A stretch of DNA of 37,093 nt from Sulfurospirillum sp. (GTDB lineage: Bacteria; Campylobacterota; Campylobacteria; Campylobacterales; QNZT01): contig QNZT01000053.1 of the NCBI GenBank assembly GCA_003978455.1, positions 1-37,093 of the forward strand, given 5' to 3'. The translations under genes and the position numbers were made by a program. Shown here piece after piece: positions 8,100 through 17,308 of this stretch (position 1 is its first letter; the number at the start of each line of letters is the position of its first letter). Below the pieces are notes generated by a model. That model saw only the letters and a list, made by a program, of their open reading frames with translations. It was not told the origin of the DNA and did not search any database.

Positions 8100-10775
8100 T
8101 TATGCCCGAACCTTTTCTCTTTTTTGCACCCGATTTCTGACCGTGATCTTTCTCTCTTTTTTGTTATCGCAATAAGTGCGTTTGATACCATCGAGACTGC
8201 TAAAGATATTCAATGTCGCATTTTCAAGCTGTGTTGCAATGATTTCCAATTGTGTCGAAGGTGCGTTTTGGGCATTTTTATCGACATACTCCTGTGCCAG
8301 CGCATGAATCTTTTCATGATCATTTACCAAAACACTCCATGCCGGAGACTGGGTGATGGTACTCTGCTTCTCTTCTTGCTCACTTATCCACCGACCCAGA
8401 TCACAATGTGTCGGAGGTGTGACATCGAAACGCTTTTTTATTTCAAGTTTTTCAAGAATTTTTGTTTTAAAGATCAGATGCTTATGTTTCATATGTGCAA
8501 TCGTTTCGTTCATCTTTACATCACACACTTGATTTCGGATCTCCTCTTTAAATGAGGCAGTAGATACGATATGGAAAAGATCGGTCGAAAGTTCTCTGAT
8601 ATCTCTGGAAAGGTTATCGATACCGGCTGCCATTTTGACATTTTCAGAAACCACACGGTTCATTTTCTCAACTGCTTTGTCTATCTCAACCATATCTTTT
8701 TCCTGAATCTCGCTTTTGTACGCTACCGTTTCAATAACATTTTTTGTCGCGTTAATCTCGTTTTTCAAGCGTTCATACCCTGCAATCATCTCTTCGCTGA
8801 TTGCCTTTCCTTCAACCGATTTGCTTTTGGCACTCTCGACCAGAAGCTTGATTTCAGCAGCTGCTTCGGCACTCTTGGCAGCAAGAGACCGCACCTCCTG
8901 TGCCACAACCGAAAATCCTTTTCCTGCTTCCCCCGCAGTTGCTGCTTCAACCGCTGCATTGAGTGACAGTATATTTGTCTGAAACGCAATCTGATCGATA
9001 ATCGAAATCGCTTCATTGATCGCTTCTACTTTTTCATTGATCTCATCGGTCGCTTCAGCTGTTTTTGTAGCCAAGACCAATCCCTTTTCCGAACTCTGTG
9101 CCAATTGATCCGCCATAGAAGAAGATCTTCGGATATCAGCAATACTCTCTCTTGTCGTTTTTTTCATATGATCAAGTACATTTGTTGTATTTTTCAAAGC
9201 CGTATGCTGCTCAGCAGCGGCATCTGTCAGTGAGTCGGAGGATTCTGAAAGTACTTTGGTATTGTCAGTCAAACTGCCGCCTGTGTTTTGTATCACCGCA
9301 AAAAGTTCGGAAATATTGTCTCCGAGCAGTTTCGCAGATGTCACTACTGCACCGAAATCACCATTTAACCCTTTAATACGGTCATGAGGGATTTCATAAT
9401 CAAATTGTCCCTGACTGAAATGGTTGAGCAGTTCAATCAACGCTGCAAATTTTTCTTTCGTTGTCATCAGCATTTCATTGAGCGAGTTGCGCAGCTGCTC
9501 CACTTCTATCGATGCTCCCGATTCCTTGACCGAATTTCCGAAAAAACCGTTGTTTACTTTACGCACAACCTCTTCTATCTCACCCACTACCCTTTTATCC
9601 TGTTCAATGATCTTAGTAATTTTTTCAATCTGTACATTGATCATCTTTGTCATCTCGGCAAACTCATCTTTTCCTTCCACTTTCAGCGGCTTGATATAAT
9701 CTTTCTCTCTGGCAACATATGAGAGAAAAAACCGAAGTCCCTGTTGCAAACTATCAACCTGTTTTGAAAGACGTTTTGTCATCATGAAAGTCACGATACC
9801 GATTATGACAAAGAGCAGCGTATTTATCAGAAAAAATGCTACCAGCATATACCACGTTCTATCATAAAGTTGCTGTGCCGTGTGAATGATATGCTTAGCC
9901 TGAAGATTCTCTACTTTTTTAAATTTATTGATTTTATGGGTTATGCTGTCGAACCATTTTTGTGCAGGTGTGCTAAATGCCTGCATACCGTTTGCATTCA
10001 TCAATTCGTTTTCTATTTTGCCGACACGCTGCACAACAGGGTCACGAAAAACATTCTGATATGCTTTGAAAACCGAAGCAGGTGAATAGTAGTAAAAATT
10101 TTTCAAAAAGGCTTCATGCTGTGCAATCAGCTTGACAATATAGACCCGCATCCCATCTTCGAAACCTCCGTTTGCGAGGGTAGCGGTACCTACGGCGCGC
10201 TCTATATCCATACGCTCTTTTGCCTGAAGAAAATTTAGATATCCATTGAGTTCATTGCTGATTTTAACATCTTCTGTTGTTTTGACGATTGAGGCAATCG
10301 CATCAAGCAAAGCGCTATTCATGCTTGTATATGTAGAGATCATGCTTTTGGCGCTCAGTCCCATTTGATCCACAGAGGTACGCACAGCAGGAAGGGATCG
10401 CACTTTTTCCATAGACTTTTCAAGACTACGCTTCAATTCAGGTATATCGCTATCGCTCTTCAACTGCTTTAAAAAGGCAGCAAGTGCCTGAATCTTTGTA
10501 TCTGTCTGCTGTCGCTGCTTTAGCAGTTGTGTATGAAACTTCGCTCCCTTGCTTCCGATAAACCCTGCACTCAATCCCCTCTCTTTTTGCGTTTCATGAA
10601 GGAGATCGGATACTTTGACAGAGAGTCGGACGAGTTGTTTAAACTCATCGTGTTTCTTGGCATCTGCATATGTGTTATAAAACGATATCATCGTATAGAG
10701 TACCAGTGCCAGCACAGGAACAGACAACAGAAGATACAATTTTTTGGAGAAATTTAATTGATCCATAAATTTCAT
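8100..10775 (-). CDS. Methyl-accepting chemotaxis protein, NIT sensor and C-terminal CZB zinc domain
   Basis: An 891-residue chemoreceptor. Membrane segments at about 13-33 and 308-333 bracket an NIT-type periplasmic domain (HETQKERGLSAGF at 60-72). The signalling tip lies at about 595-645 (NILSLNAAVEAATAGEAGKGF). A chemoreceptor zinc-binding (CZB) domain occupies about 757-850. Candidate metal ligands are H766 (or H764/H761), C791 in HCDLGRW, and H820/H824. CZB domains sense zinc or hypochlorous acid in other bacteria. The tail after 868 is strongly basic. AGGA six bases before the ATG supports the start at 10775. It is the last gene of the chemosensory block, 79 bases after the REC-EAL gene. 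Its tip class matches the other two MCPs of the block. Confidence 0.93.
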   Translation of the reverse strand: MKFMDQLNFSKKLYLLLSVPVLALVLYTMISFYNTYADAKKHDEFKQLVRLSVKVSDLLHETQKERGLSAGFIGSKGAKFHTQLLKQRQQTDTKIQALAAFLKQLKSDSDIPELKRSLEKSMEKVRSLPAVRTSVDQMGLSAKSMISTYTSMNSALLDAIASIVKTTEDVKISNELNGYLNFLQAKERMDIERAVGTATLANGGFEDGMRVYIVKLIAQHEAFLKNFYYYSPASVFKAYQNVFRDPVVQRVGKIENELMNANGMQAFSTPAQKWFDSITHKINKFKKVENLQAKHIIHTAQQLYDRTWYMLVAFFLINTLLFVIIGIVTFMMTKRLSKQVDSLQQGLRFFLSYVAREKDYIKPLKVEGKDEFAEMTKMINVQIEKITKIIEQDKRVVGEIEEVVRKVNNGFFGNSVKESGASIEVEQLRNSLNEMLMTTKEKFAALIELLNHFSQGQFDYEIPHDRIKGLNGDFGAVVTSAKLLGDNISELFAVIQNTGGSLTDNTKVLSESSDSLTDAAAEQHTALKNTTNVLDHMKKTTRESIADIRRSSSMADQLAQSSEKGLVLATKTAEATDEINEKVEAINEAISIIDQIAFQTNILSLNAAVEAATAGEAGKGFSVVAQEVRSLAAKSAEAAAEIKLLVESAKSKSVEGKAISEEMIAGYERLKNEINATKNVIETVAYKSEIQEKDMVEIDKAVEKMNRVVSENVKMAAGIDNLSRDIRELSTDLFHIVSTASFKEEIRNQVCDVKMNETIAHMKHKHLIFKTKILEKLEIKKRFDVTPPTHCDLGRWISEQEEKQSTITQSPAWSVLVNDHEKIHALAQEYVDKNAQNAPSTQLEIIATQLENATLNIFSSLDGIKRTYCDNKKERKITVRNRVQKREKVRA

Positions 10776-10818
10776 AAAAATCCTTTTTTAGTTTCCGGAA
10801 GCAAAATAAGCGTAGCTT

Positions 10819-10848
10819 TCTTAAAATCTAAAATCGGATATTTTAAGA
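10819..10848. other. AT-rich hairpin between REC-EAL and MCP genes
   Basis: Perfect nine-base arms (TCTTAAAAT at 10819-10827 and its complement at 10840-10848) surround a twelve-base loop. The hairpin lies in the 79-base gap after the REC-EAL stop. It could attenuate or end transcription before the last receptor gene. Its low GC makes it a weak terminator. Confidence 0.35.
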
Positions 10849-10854
10849 TTTATT

Positions 10855-12543
10855 TTAGGACTGAGAGACTCCCTCAAGTAATTTTGCATGAAACAGCGCA
10901 GGATGTGACTGAAGCGTCACCAGTTTATCATGAGGCTCGGCGATAAAATAGCCTTGGGTATAGTCAATCCCTATCTCCTGCACCTTTCGGAAAATATCTT
11001 CATCGCTGACAAACTCGGCAACAGTTTTGATATTGAGTGACTGGGAAAAAGTATGAATAACACTTGTCAACACCTGACTCTTTTTGTCTGTCACAATATT
11101 TTTGATGATACTACCGTCAATCTTAACAAAATCCGGACTGATTCTCATGATGCGCTGAAAATTGGAATAGCCGCTGCCAAAATCGTCGATAGCGATTTTC
11201 ACACCAAATTCACGCACCTTTTGGATAAATGTTTCAAAAACAGTATCGTTTTCGATCTCTTCATCTTCCAGAAGCTCCAGCGTAATACGATTTGCGGTAT
11301 CCGGATTTTCTTTTAAAAGCGTAAAAAGCTTGTCGCTCACCTGTGAACTTGCCATATCCAGATATGAGAGATTTACCGTCACTTCGGAATCGACGTATTT
11401 GAAAATAGCAAAAACCTTTTCGAGCATGATCATCGTAATCTGCAAATAGTAGTTTCCATTTTTTGCGGCATCCAGGAAAAAAAATGGAGAGATGATTTTG
11501 CCATCTTCTGCTACCAGCCGCACCAGTGTTTCATATTTTGTGATTTCACCCAGTTTATTGTCATAAATAGGCTGAAAATAGGGAACGATCCTATCCTCTT
11601 CGATCGCCTTTTTCACCATATGGACTTTGTTGATATTCTCTTTGGTCTCCGCTTTGAGTTGATCGATGACTTCATTCATGACAACATAGTTTTTCTTCTG
11701 TTCGATCACCCAGTCCATAGCAAAACCGGCATCTTCATACAGACAATCACTCCCGCTGGCAAAACAGAGTGTCGCGCTGACATCATAAGAGAACTTATCA
11801 AGTGCTATCTCATAGGAGTGAATATGTTCATGAAGCATTTCACAAAACTCATGAGGAGCGATATGCCCTATATCTCTTTTAAAGTCTTCAAATGACACAA
11901 CAAACTCACCCGGTGCGGTATGATAACAGAGCACCATTAAATCCAGGCTCTGAAAATATGAGATCAGATATTTGACAAACTCTTTCTCAAGAATCCGGGC
12001 ATACTCCTCCCCGTAAAATGCATCTACCGAACGAAAATGGTCGATACGCATCAAAACAATCGTTGCACCTCTTTTGGTTGATAGCGTTTGGCGAAGCGCT
12101 ACCAGATTGGGCATCTTGGTATAAGGATCCCTGGTGGTCAGTACATACCTGCTGTTGATATGTGCGATATCCATATAGGAACGACAACGCTGTATCAACT
12201 CCATCTTTTCAAACGGCTTGGAGATAAAGTCATTTACACCCACCTTAATCGCTTTGAGTTTGCTGGCTTCATCTGAAAGAGAAGAGAGCATCAATATAGG
12301 TGTTCTTTTAAATGCTTCCAGTGTTCGCAGTGTCTTAACCGCTTCAAAACCGTCCATAACAGGCATCAGCCCATCCATGATGATGACATCCGGCTGATGC
12401 TCTAACGCTAACTCAAGTGCTTCCTGACCATTTCCCGCCTCGATGAAATGGTAGTTCTCTTTTTCAAGCGCTTTTTTTATGACCATCCGGTTGGTACGCA
12501 GGTCATCGACAACCAAAATCGTATCAAGTTTGTTGTGCTTCAT
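10855..12543 (-). CDS. Response regulator with degenerate GGDEF and EAL phosphodiesterase domain
   Basis: A 562-residue cytoplasmic protein with three domains. The receiver (about 5-125) has acidic pocket D13/D14, phospho-acceptor D57 and K109. The GGDEF-like domain (about 135-300) has APGEF at 210-214 in place of the active-site motif, so it is probably not a cyclase. The EAL domain (about 305-555) keeps the key acidic residues: E338 in ETLVRL, the N391-L-S motif, E423-L-L-E and D453-D454-FGSGYS. It probably degrades cyclic di-GMP on phosphorylation by the CheA of this block. It lies 11 bases after cheY on the same strand. Confidence 0.92.
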   Translation of the reverse strand: MKHNKLDTILVVDDLRTNRMVIKKALEKENYHFIEAGNGQEALELALEHQPDVIIMDGLMPVMDGFEAVKTLRTLEAFKRTPILMLSSLSDEASKLKAIKVGVNDFISKPFEKMELIQRCRSYMDIAHINSRYVLTTRDPYTKMPNLVALRQTLSTKRGATIVLMRIDHFRSVDAFYGEEYARILEKEFVKYLISYFQSLDLMVLCYHTAPGEFVVSFEDFKRDIGHIAPHEFCEMLHEHIHSYEIALDKFSYDVSATLCFASGSDCLYEDAGFAMDWVIEQKKNYVVMNEVIDQLKAETKENINKVHMVKKAIEEDRIVPYFQPIYDNKLGEITKYETLVRLVAEDGKIISPFFFLDAAKNGNYYLQITMIMLEKVFAIFKYVDSEVTVNLSYLDMASSQVSDKLFTLLKENPDTANRITLELLEDEEIENDTVFETFIQKVREFGVKIAIDDFGSGYSNFQRIMRISPDFVKIDGSIIKNIVTDKKSQVLTSVIHTFSQSLNIKTVAEFVSDEDIFRKVQEIGIDYTQGYFIAEPHDKLVTLQSHPALFHAKLLEGVSQS

Positions 12544-12554
12544 GATACTTCTTT

Positions 12555-12947
12555 TTAGGCTTTGGCAGTTTCACGTTCCATCAACTTTTGCATTAGTTGG
12601 AGGATAATCGTCTGGGTATATGGTTTGAGCAGATACCCGGAAATACCCATCTTTGTCAACTCCGCAACTTTGGAACGCACACCCTCCGTTGTCTGCATAA
12701 TCACCTTGATATGCTTGATCTCAGGATCCTGCCGCATGATACGCAGCATCTCGTCGCCCTTCATCACCGGCATATTGACATCCAAAAAGACATAATCAAC
12801 ATCGGTATGCTTATATAACATATCAAGTCCCTTCCTGCCGTCTTCCGCCTCCAGAATAGTAGGATTCTCTCCCTCCATCGCTTTGAGAACCCCCATCCTT
12901 AAAACTCTTCTCATGGTACTGCTATCATCTACTATCAATATTTTCAT
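12555..12947 (-). CDS. cheY: CheY-type single-domain response regulator
   Basis: A 130-residue receiver with no output domain. The acidic pair is D7/D8, the phospho-acceptor is D56 (VFLDVNMP), the switch threonines are T86/T87 and the conserved lysine is K108 (LLKPY). AGGAG stands seven bases before the ATG. It sits between cheW and the REC-EAL gene, so it is likely phosphorylated by the CheA encoded just upstream. Whether it acts on the flagellar motor or serves as a phosphate sink cannot be told from sequence. Confidence 0.9.
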   Translation of the reverse strand: MKILIVDDSSTMRRVLRMGVLKAMEGENPTILEAEDGRKGLDMLYKHTDVDYVFLDVNMPVMKGDEMLRIMRQDPEIKHIKVIMQTTEGVRSKVAELTKMGISGYLLKPYTQTIILQLMQKLMERETAKA

Positions 12948-12956
12948 ACTCTGCTC

Positions 12957-13394
12957 CTATGCTGTCTCTTCTATTTTTAATACTGTGTCGATATTTAACA
13001 GTATCGTCATCTGTTCGTCATTTAGTTTAATCAAGCCGTCTATATATTTCGGGTCAATACTGACACCCATATCGGGGGCGGAAACAATCGTTTGTCTGTC
13101 AAGATCCAAGATAGATTCTATATTATCGACAATAATACCTATAAGTTTATCCTCTTCTGTTCTCGTAACAATAATCACTGTATTGTCCGAAATCGATGTA
13201 TCGGATATATGAAAAAGCGCCCGAAGATCCACAATCGGAATCACCTCTCCACGCAAGTTGATCAATCCTCTGATCCAAGCCTCCTCTGCAAAAAGCTCTG
13301 TGATAATCACCTGTGAATAGACAAGTATCTCTTTGATCTTTTCCAGAGGAATTGTATAGTTCTCACCGTTAAGTTTAAAAACCACATATTCCAT
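12957..13394 (-). CDS. cheW: CheW coupling protein
   Basis: A 145-residue single CheW domain that links receptors to CheA. It starts with MEYVVFKLNGENYTIPLEKI and has the family core RGLINLRGEVIPIVDLRALF near 44-63. The C-terminus includes ILLNIDTVLKIEE. It begins one base after the cheA stop codon and is followed after 9 bases by cheY, so these are cotranscribed and probably form one kinase complex. Confidence 0.93.
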   Translation of the reverse strand: MEYVVFKLNGENYTIPLEKIKEILVYSQVIITELFAEEAWIRGLINLRGEVIPIVDLRALFHISDTSISDNTVIIVTRTEEDKLIGIIVDNIESILDLDRQTIVSAPDMGVSIDPKYIDGLIKLNDEQMTILLNIDTVLKIEETA

Positions 13395-13395
13395 C

Positions 13396-15741
13396 TTATC
13401 TTCCTCTTCTATACATATCTACGATGCTCGTAACATCCAAAATCAAACCGATACTCCCGTCTCCCCGAATCGTTGCGGCACCGATACCCTCTATCTTTTT
13501 ATAGTTTTTTTCCAGAGATTTGACGACTATCTGCTCCTGATTGAGGAAATCATCCACAAAAAACGCCACTTTCCCATTCGCCGTGTTCACAACTATCAGC
13601 ATCCCCTCACTAATATCTCTGCATAAAGGCTCGATACCGAAACAATCATAAAGCCGTATAATAGGAATAAATTCCCGCCTGAGCATCAAAATCTCTTTTT
13701 TATTTTCCCCTACATGTTTGATCATATGTGCCTGAGGCTGCAATGACTCGACAATGGCATTCAGTGGTAAAATAAACTTTTTATCACCGATTAGGACATT
13801 TAAACCATCCAAAATCGCCAGCGTCAGAGGCAAAATAATCTGAATATGCGTGCCTTTATCCTTTTTGCTATATACCCGTATGTGTCCGCCAAGGGCATTG
13901 ATGTTGTTCATGACAACATCCATCCCTACACCCCGTCCGGATACATCGGTCAAAGCCTCAGCAGTGGAAAGACCGGGGTGAAATATCAGCATCAGTTTAT
14001 CCTGATGACTCATACCGGAAAGCTCTTCGGGTGTAATGGCGCCCTTATCAAGTGCTTTCTGGATCACTCTGTCCACATTGATCCCCGCACCGTCATCACG
14101 GATAGAGATGATGATATTTCCACTCTCCTGCTCCGCGGAAATCACCAGTCTGCCTATTTCGGATTTTCCTTTTTTGTATCTCTCCTCGGGTTTTTCGATC
14201 CCGTGATCAAGCGAATTTCTGATGATATGTGTCAAGGGATCCATCAGACCTTCTACCATCATCTTGTCTATCTCGACCGTATCTCCGATATGTTCAAACT
14301 TAATCTTTTTATCCAGTTTTTTTGCCAGATCACGCACCATCTTCGGCAGTCTGGCATAGACACTCTCCATCGGTACCATACGCACGGACATCACGGACTC
14401 CTGGAGTTCTCGGATGTCCCTGTCCAGATCGATCAATCTTTCATGAATCGCTTTATAGAGGCTTTCATCGGAGATCGAATCTGTAAACTGAAAAAGCATA
14501 CTTTTGGTGATGACAAGATCCCCTACCCTGTTCATGAGTTGGTCTATCTTATCCAGATTGACACGTATCGATGTCGAAGCAGCCGCTTTGTTAAGAGAGA
14601 CTGTTTTTGTCTTCTTCTCTTTTACTGCTGCTTTGGATTGTGAAGGCTGTGATTTTTGTTCCTGTTTCCTTGCTGTTTGTACCACTTCTGGTTGCTGTGG
14701 GACAGGCTCTTCATCAAAAAGTTCAAAAGCAGGCATACGCTCTGTCACTTCATGAGGGGATACCTGCTGAGGTGATACGTCAAAAAGTTCAAACGGCAAA
14801 GGCGCTTCCTCCTCTTTCTGCTGCTTTACCGTATTCAAGGCAGTTGTTTCTTCATCAAAAAGCTCAAAAGGAGGAGCCTTCTCTTGCACTGGCTCCTCTT
14901 CCAGGATAAATAACAATTCTCCTATCTCCTCTTTTAAAGAGTCCAGCTCTTCATGAAAACGTTTATGTTCCACACTGCTATTTAACTCCCGGTCGATCAG
15001 CTGTTGAGCGTGTTCGGAAACTTTGGACATGAAATCGTTAAATGCCATATTGTACGGGATATCGCCGTTTCGGGCATTGTCCAGGAGAGACTCCACTTCA
15101 TGTAGATATGCAGGAAAGTATTTCAGGTTGAGAAACTGCGATGCTCCTTTGATTGTATGAATCGTTCTGAAGATAACATCGATCGCTTCAGAGGGTTCGA
15201 TCTCCCCGGAAGCAACCGCCTCTATCTCATCCTCCAACTCTTCAAACAGATCAATCATCTCAGCGGCGTTGTCACCGAAAATCTCTCTCTTTTCTTTTAC
15301 CTTCTTCTCTTTTTTCTCAGTTGTTTCAGGGGTGGCGCCGCCCGGAGTATCTCCTTGCTTGATCTTTTCTATATCACCGATAATCTGCTGTAACCGTCGG
15401 GTATATTCTGTTGCGTCAAGTTCCCCTTCATACTCCTCTTGCAAGATATCATGCATCGTACCGACACTTTCTATGATAAAATCGATAATTTTGCTGTCAA
15501 GTGCTATCTCGCCGTTACGCACCAGATCCATAAAACTTTCAAGATGATGCGTATAGGTGGAAAACTTCATGAGCTCTACCGATCCGGCTCCTCCTTTGAG
15601 TGTATGCATATCTCTGAAGATAGAGTCAACCTCTTCCGGAGATATTTCACCCGCTTCCTCATTTTTCAGAAGGATAGAGTGGAGATTGTCAAACAGCTCT
15701 TCCGCCTCCTCCATAAAAAAATCCCTGATTTCCTGTGACAT
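13396..15741 (-). CDS. cheA: CheA histidine kinase with two Hpt domains and FELFD repeats
   Basis: A 781-residue chemotaxis kinase. Two phosphotransfer domains carry H46 (DMHTLKGGAGS) and H195 (TIHTIKGASQF). Residues 280-380 form a linker with three copies of FELFD (292-296, 317-321, 339-343). Dimerisation starts near 392 (IRVNLDKIDQLMNRVGDL). The ATPase has N-box HIIRNSLDHG (505-514), DDGAGI (549-554) and GRGVGMD (602-608). A CheW-like P5 domain ends the protein. There is no C-terminal receiver, unlike the CheAY fusion usual for the flagellar CheA in Campylobacterota. This marks it as a second, separate kinase. It starts 4 bases after the MCP stop. Confidence 0.94.
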   Translation of the reverse strand: MSQEIRDFFMEEAEELFDNLHSILLKNEEAGEISPEEVDSIFRDMHTLKGGAGSVELMKFSTYTHHLESFMDLVRNGEIALDSKIIDFIIESVGTMHDILQEEYEGELDATEYTRRLQQIIGDIEKIKQGDTPGGATPETTEKKEKKVKEKREIFGDNAAEMIDLFEELEDEIEAVASGEIEPSEAIDVIFRTIHTIKGASQFLNLKYFPAYLHEVESLLDNARNGDIPYNMAFNDFMSKVSEHAQQLIDRELNSSVEHKRFHEELDSLKEEIGELLFILEEEPVQEKAPPFELFDEETTALNTVKQQKEEEAPLPFELFDVSPQQVSPHEVTERMPAFELFDEEPVPQQPEVVQTARKQEQKSQPSQSKAAVKEKKTKTVSLNKAAASTSIRVNLDKIDQLMNRVGDLVITKSMLFQFTDSISDESLYKAIHERLIDLDRDIRELQESVMSVRMVPMESVYARLPKMVRDLAKKLDKKIKFEHIGDTVEIDKMMVEGLMDPLTHIIRNSLDHGIEKPEERYKKGKSEIGRLVISAEQESGNIIISIRDDGAGINVDRVIQKALDKGAITPEELSGMSHQDKLMLIFHPGLSTAEALTDVSGRGVGMDVVMNNINALGGHIRVYSKKDKGTHIQIILPLTLAILDGLNVLIGDKKFILPLNAIVESLQPQAHMIKHVGENKKEILMLRREFIPIIRLYDCFGIEPLCRDISEGMLIVVNTANGKVAFFVDDFLNQEQIVVKSLEKNYKKIEGIGAATIRGDGSIGLILDVTSIVDMYRRGR

Positions 15742-15745
15742 CGCT

Positions 15746-17308
15746 CTATACCTCCGCTTTCTCTCTGGTAGTCTCTACCTCATCCTGCAACTCTCTGGCA
15801 ATCGTCAGAATCTCTCCGGATATAGAGTCGGTTGTTTTCGCCACTTCACTATTTTTGACGGCAATAGACTCTAACTCTTTCATCAGGGAAGCGATGCTGT
15901 GTACCATCCCCTCCTCTTCACTCGCTTCCGATACCACACTGTTTATCAACTGATACGTCTCTTCTATCTTACTGTTGACATGAAGAAAACTCTCTTTCAT
16001 ATGTTCTGAAATCTCCATGCCTTCATCTGTTTTTGCCTGCGTATTTTCCACAAGTTCCTTGATGCTTTTTGCAGCTTCCGCACTTTTGGAAGCCAGGTTG
16101 CGCACTTCCTGAGCCACGACCGCAAACCCTTTCCCCGCATCGCCGGCAGTCGCTGCTTCCACGGCAGCATTCAGAGACAAGATATTTGTCTGAAATGCAA
16201 TCGCATCGATAGCACTGATCGCTTCAGATATCGCCGCAGTAGAGTCGTGAATCTCCTGCATCGCAACAAAAGTATGGTCTGCAAGTTTTTCACCTTTTTT
16301 TGCCATCTGCATCGTCTCTTGTGCATTGGTCTTCATCGCATGCGCTTTTTGTGCAGTGTACTGTATCTTCTGATTTATCTCCTGCATTTTTTGCGTCACC
16401 TCTTTGGAGTTGTCGCTTTCTGTCTGAATAGCACCGAAAAGGTGTTTCATATTTTGCTGCAACATATTTGCAGAATCATTCAATGTATCACTCTTGTTTT
16501 TGAGTGAATTTTCGATCTTATGATGGGCAGACGCCAATGTTTTTCCAAGAGTGTTCACACCGTTTACTACGGTTTTGAGCTCTCCTTCACACTGCACATC
16601 GATGGTATTGTCATAGATTCCTCTTTCGTAAGAGACCACTGCCTTGACGATTTTCTGAAGATTTTGCTGCATCTGCTCAAAGAGTGCATTCAAGTTCTCT
16701 TTCAGTTGATTGATTTCAGGGTTGGATGCGGACGATCGGATACGCCGGGAGAAATCACCTTTGCTTGCGATATCGGTGATCGTCGCTACTTCGCTGACCG
16801 TATCACGGTCTTTTTGCAGATTTTGCTCAATCTGTTCAATATTACGGTTGATGTTTTGCGCAATCTGATAAAACTCGCTGTTTCCCTTTACTTCTATCGG
16901 TTCTACTTGTTCGTTTTTTCTTTGCAAGTAGGCAAAAAATGAATCTACCCCCTTATGGAGCCGCTTAAGATTGTACACAATCCTTGCCGAAAACAGATGG
17001 AGGGCAAGGTTGATAAGGATGTTGATAAAGAGAATAAAAAAAAGCGGTGTGTAGGCATTGAGACTCTTTCGCATCGTCTCAAGCTCTTTATCAGCCTGCT
17101 GAAACAGTCTCTTTTCCTCTCTCTCAAAAGCTTCCGCAGTCAAAATCTTCTTTTTTTCATGAAGCTTCTCTACATCATGAAGATAGTGCGTTACATTTTG
17201 CATATGGCTGCGCACAAAGGTCATCTTGTGCATAATAAATCCCTGAAGCATCATAAACGAAAGGAGGATAAAAACTCCCAGAAACAGACTCTGTTTTTTA
17301 ATGGTCAT
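15746..17308 (-). CDS. Methyl-accepting chemotaxis protein with short periplasmic region
   Basis: A 520-residue chemoreceptor with membrane segments at about 8-27 and 88-107. They enclose only about 60 mostly helical, charged residues, too small for a Cache domain. The rest is a long coiled coil with a tip at about 370-420 (NILSLNAAVEAATAGDAGKGFAVVAQEVR is the family signature, quoted in parts: NILSLNAAVEAATAGD then AGKGFAVVAQEVR). The start codon overlaps the CheV stop as ATGA, so translation is coupled. Only four bases separate it from cheA. It is probably the main membrane receptor of this kinase. The signal is unknown. Confidence 0.92.
   Translation of the reverse strand: MTIKKQSLFLGVFILLSFMMLQGFIMHKMTFVRSHMQNVTHYLHDVEKLHEKKKILTAEAFEREEKRLFQQADKELETMRKSLNAYTPLFFILFINILINLALHLFSARIVYNLKRLHKGVDSFFAYLQRKNEQVEPIEVKGNSEFYQIAQNINRNIEQIEQNLQKDRDTVSEVATITDIASKGDFSRRIRSSASNPEINQLKENLNALFEQMQQNLQKIVKAVVSYERGIYDNTIDVQCEGELKTVVNGVNTLGKTLASAHHKIENSLKNKSDTLNDSANMLQQNMKHLFGAIQTESDNSKEVTQKMQEINQKIQYTAQKAHAMKTNAQETMQMAKKGEKLADHTFVAMQEIHDSTAAISEAISAIDAIAFQTNILSLNAAVEAATAGDAGKGFAVVAQEVRNLASKSAEAAKSIKELVENTQAKTDEGMEISEHMKESFLHVNSKIEETYQLINSVVSEASEEEGMVHSIASLMKELESIAVKNSEVAKTTDSISGEILTIARELQDEVETTREKAEV

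Noticed and set aside
8092..8111. Hairpin over the stop codon of the 8100-10775 MCP gene as a terminator
   Set aside because: Eight-base arms with one G-T type mismatch and a four-base loop, but no T-run after it on the minus strand. Too weak to call.
13846..14643. 265-codon plus-strand ORF opposite cheA
   Set aside because: It is the antisense shadow of the conserved CheA kinase domain and has no domain or ribosome site of its own.
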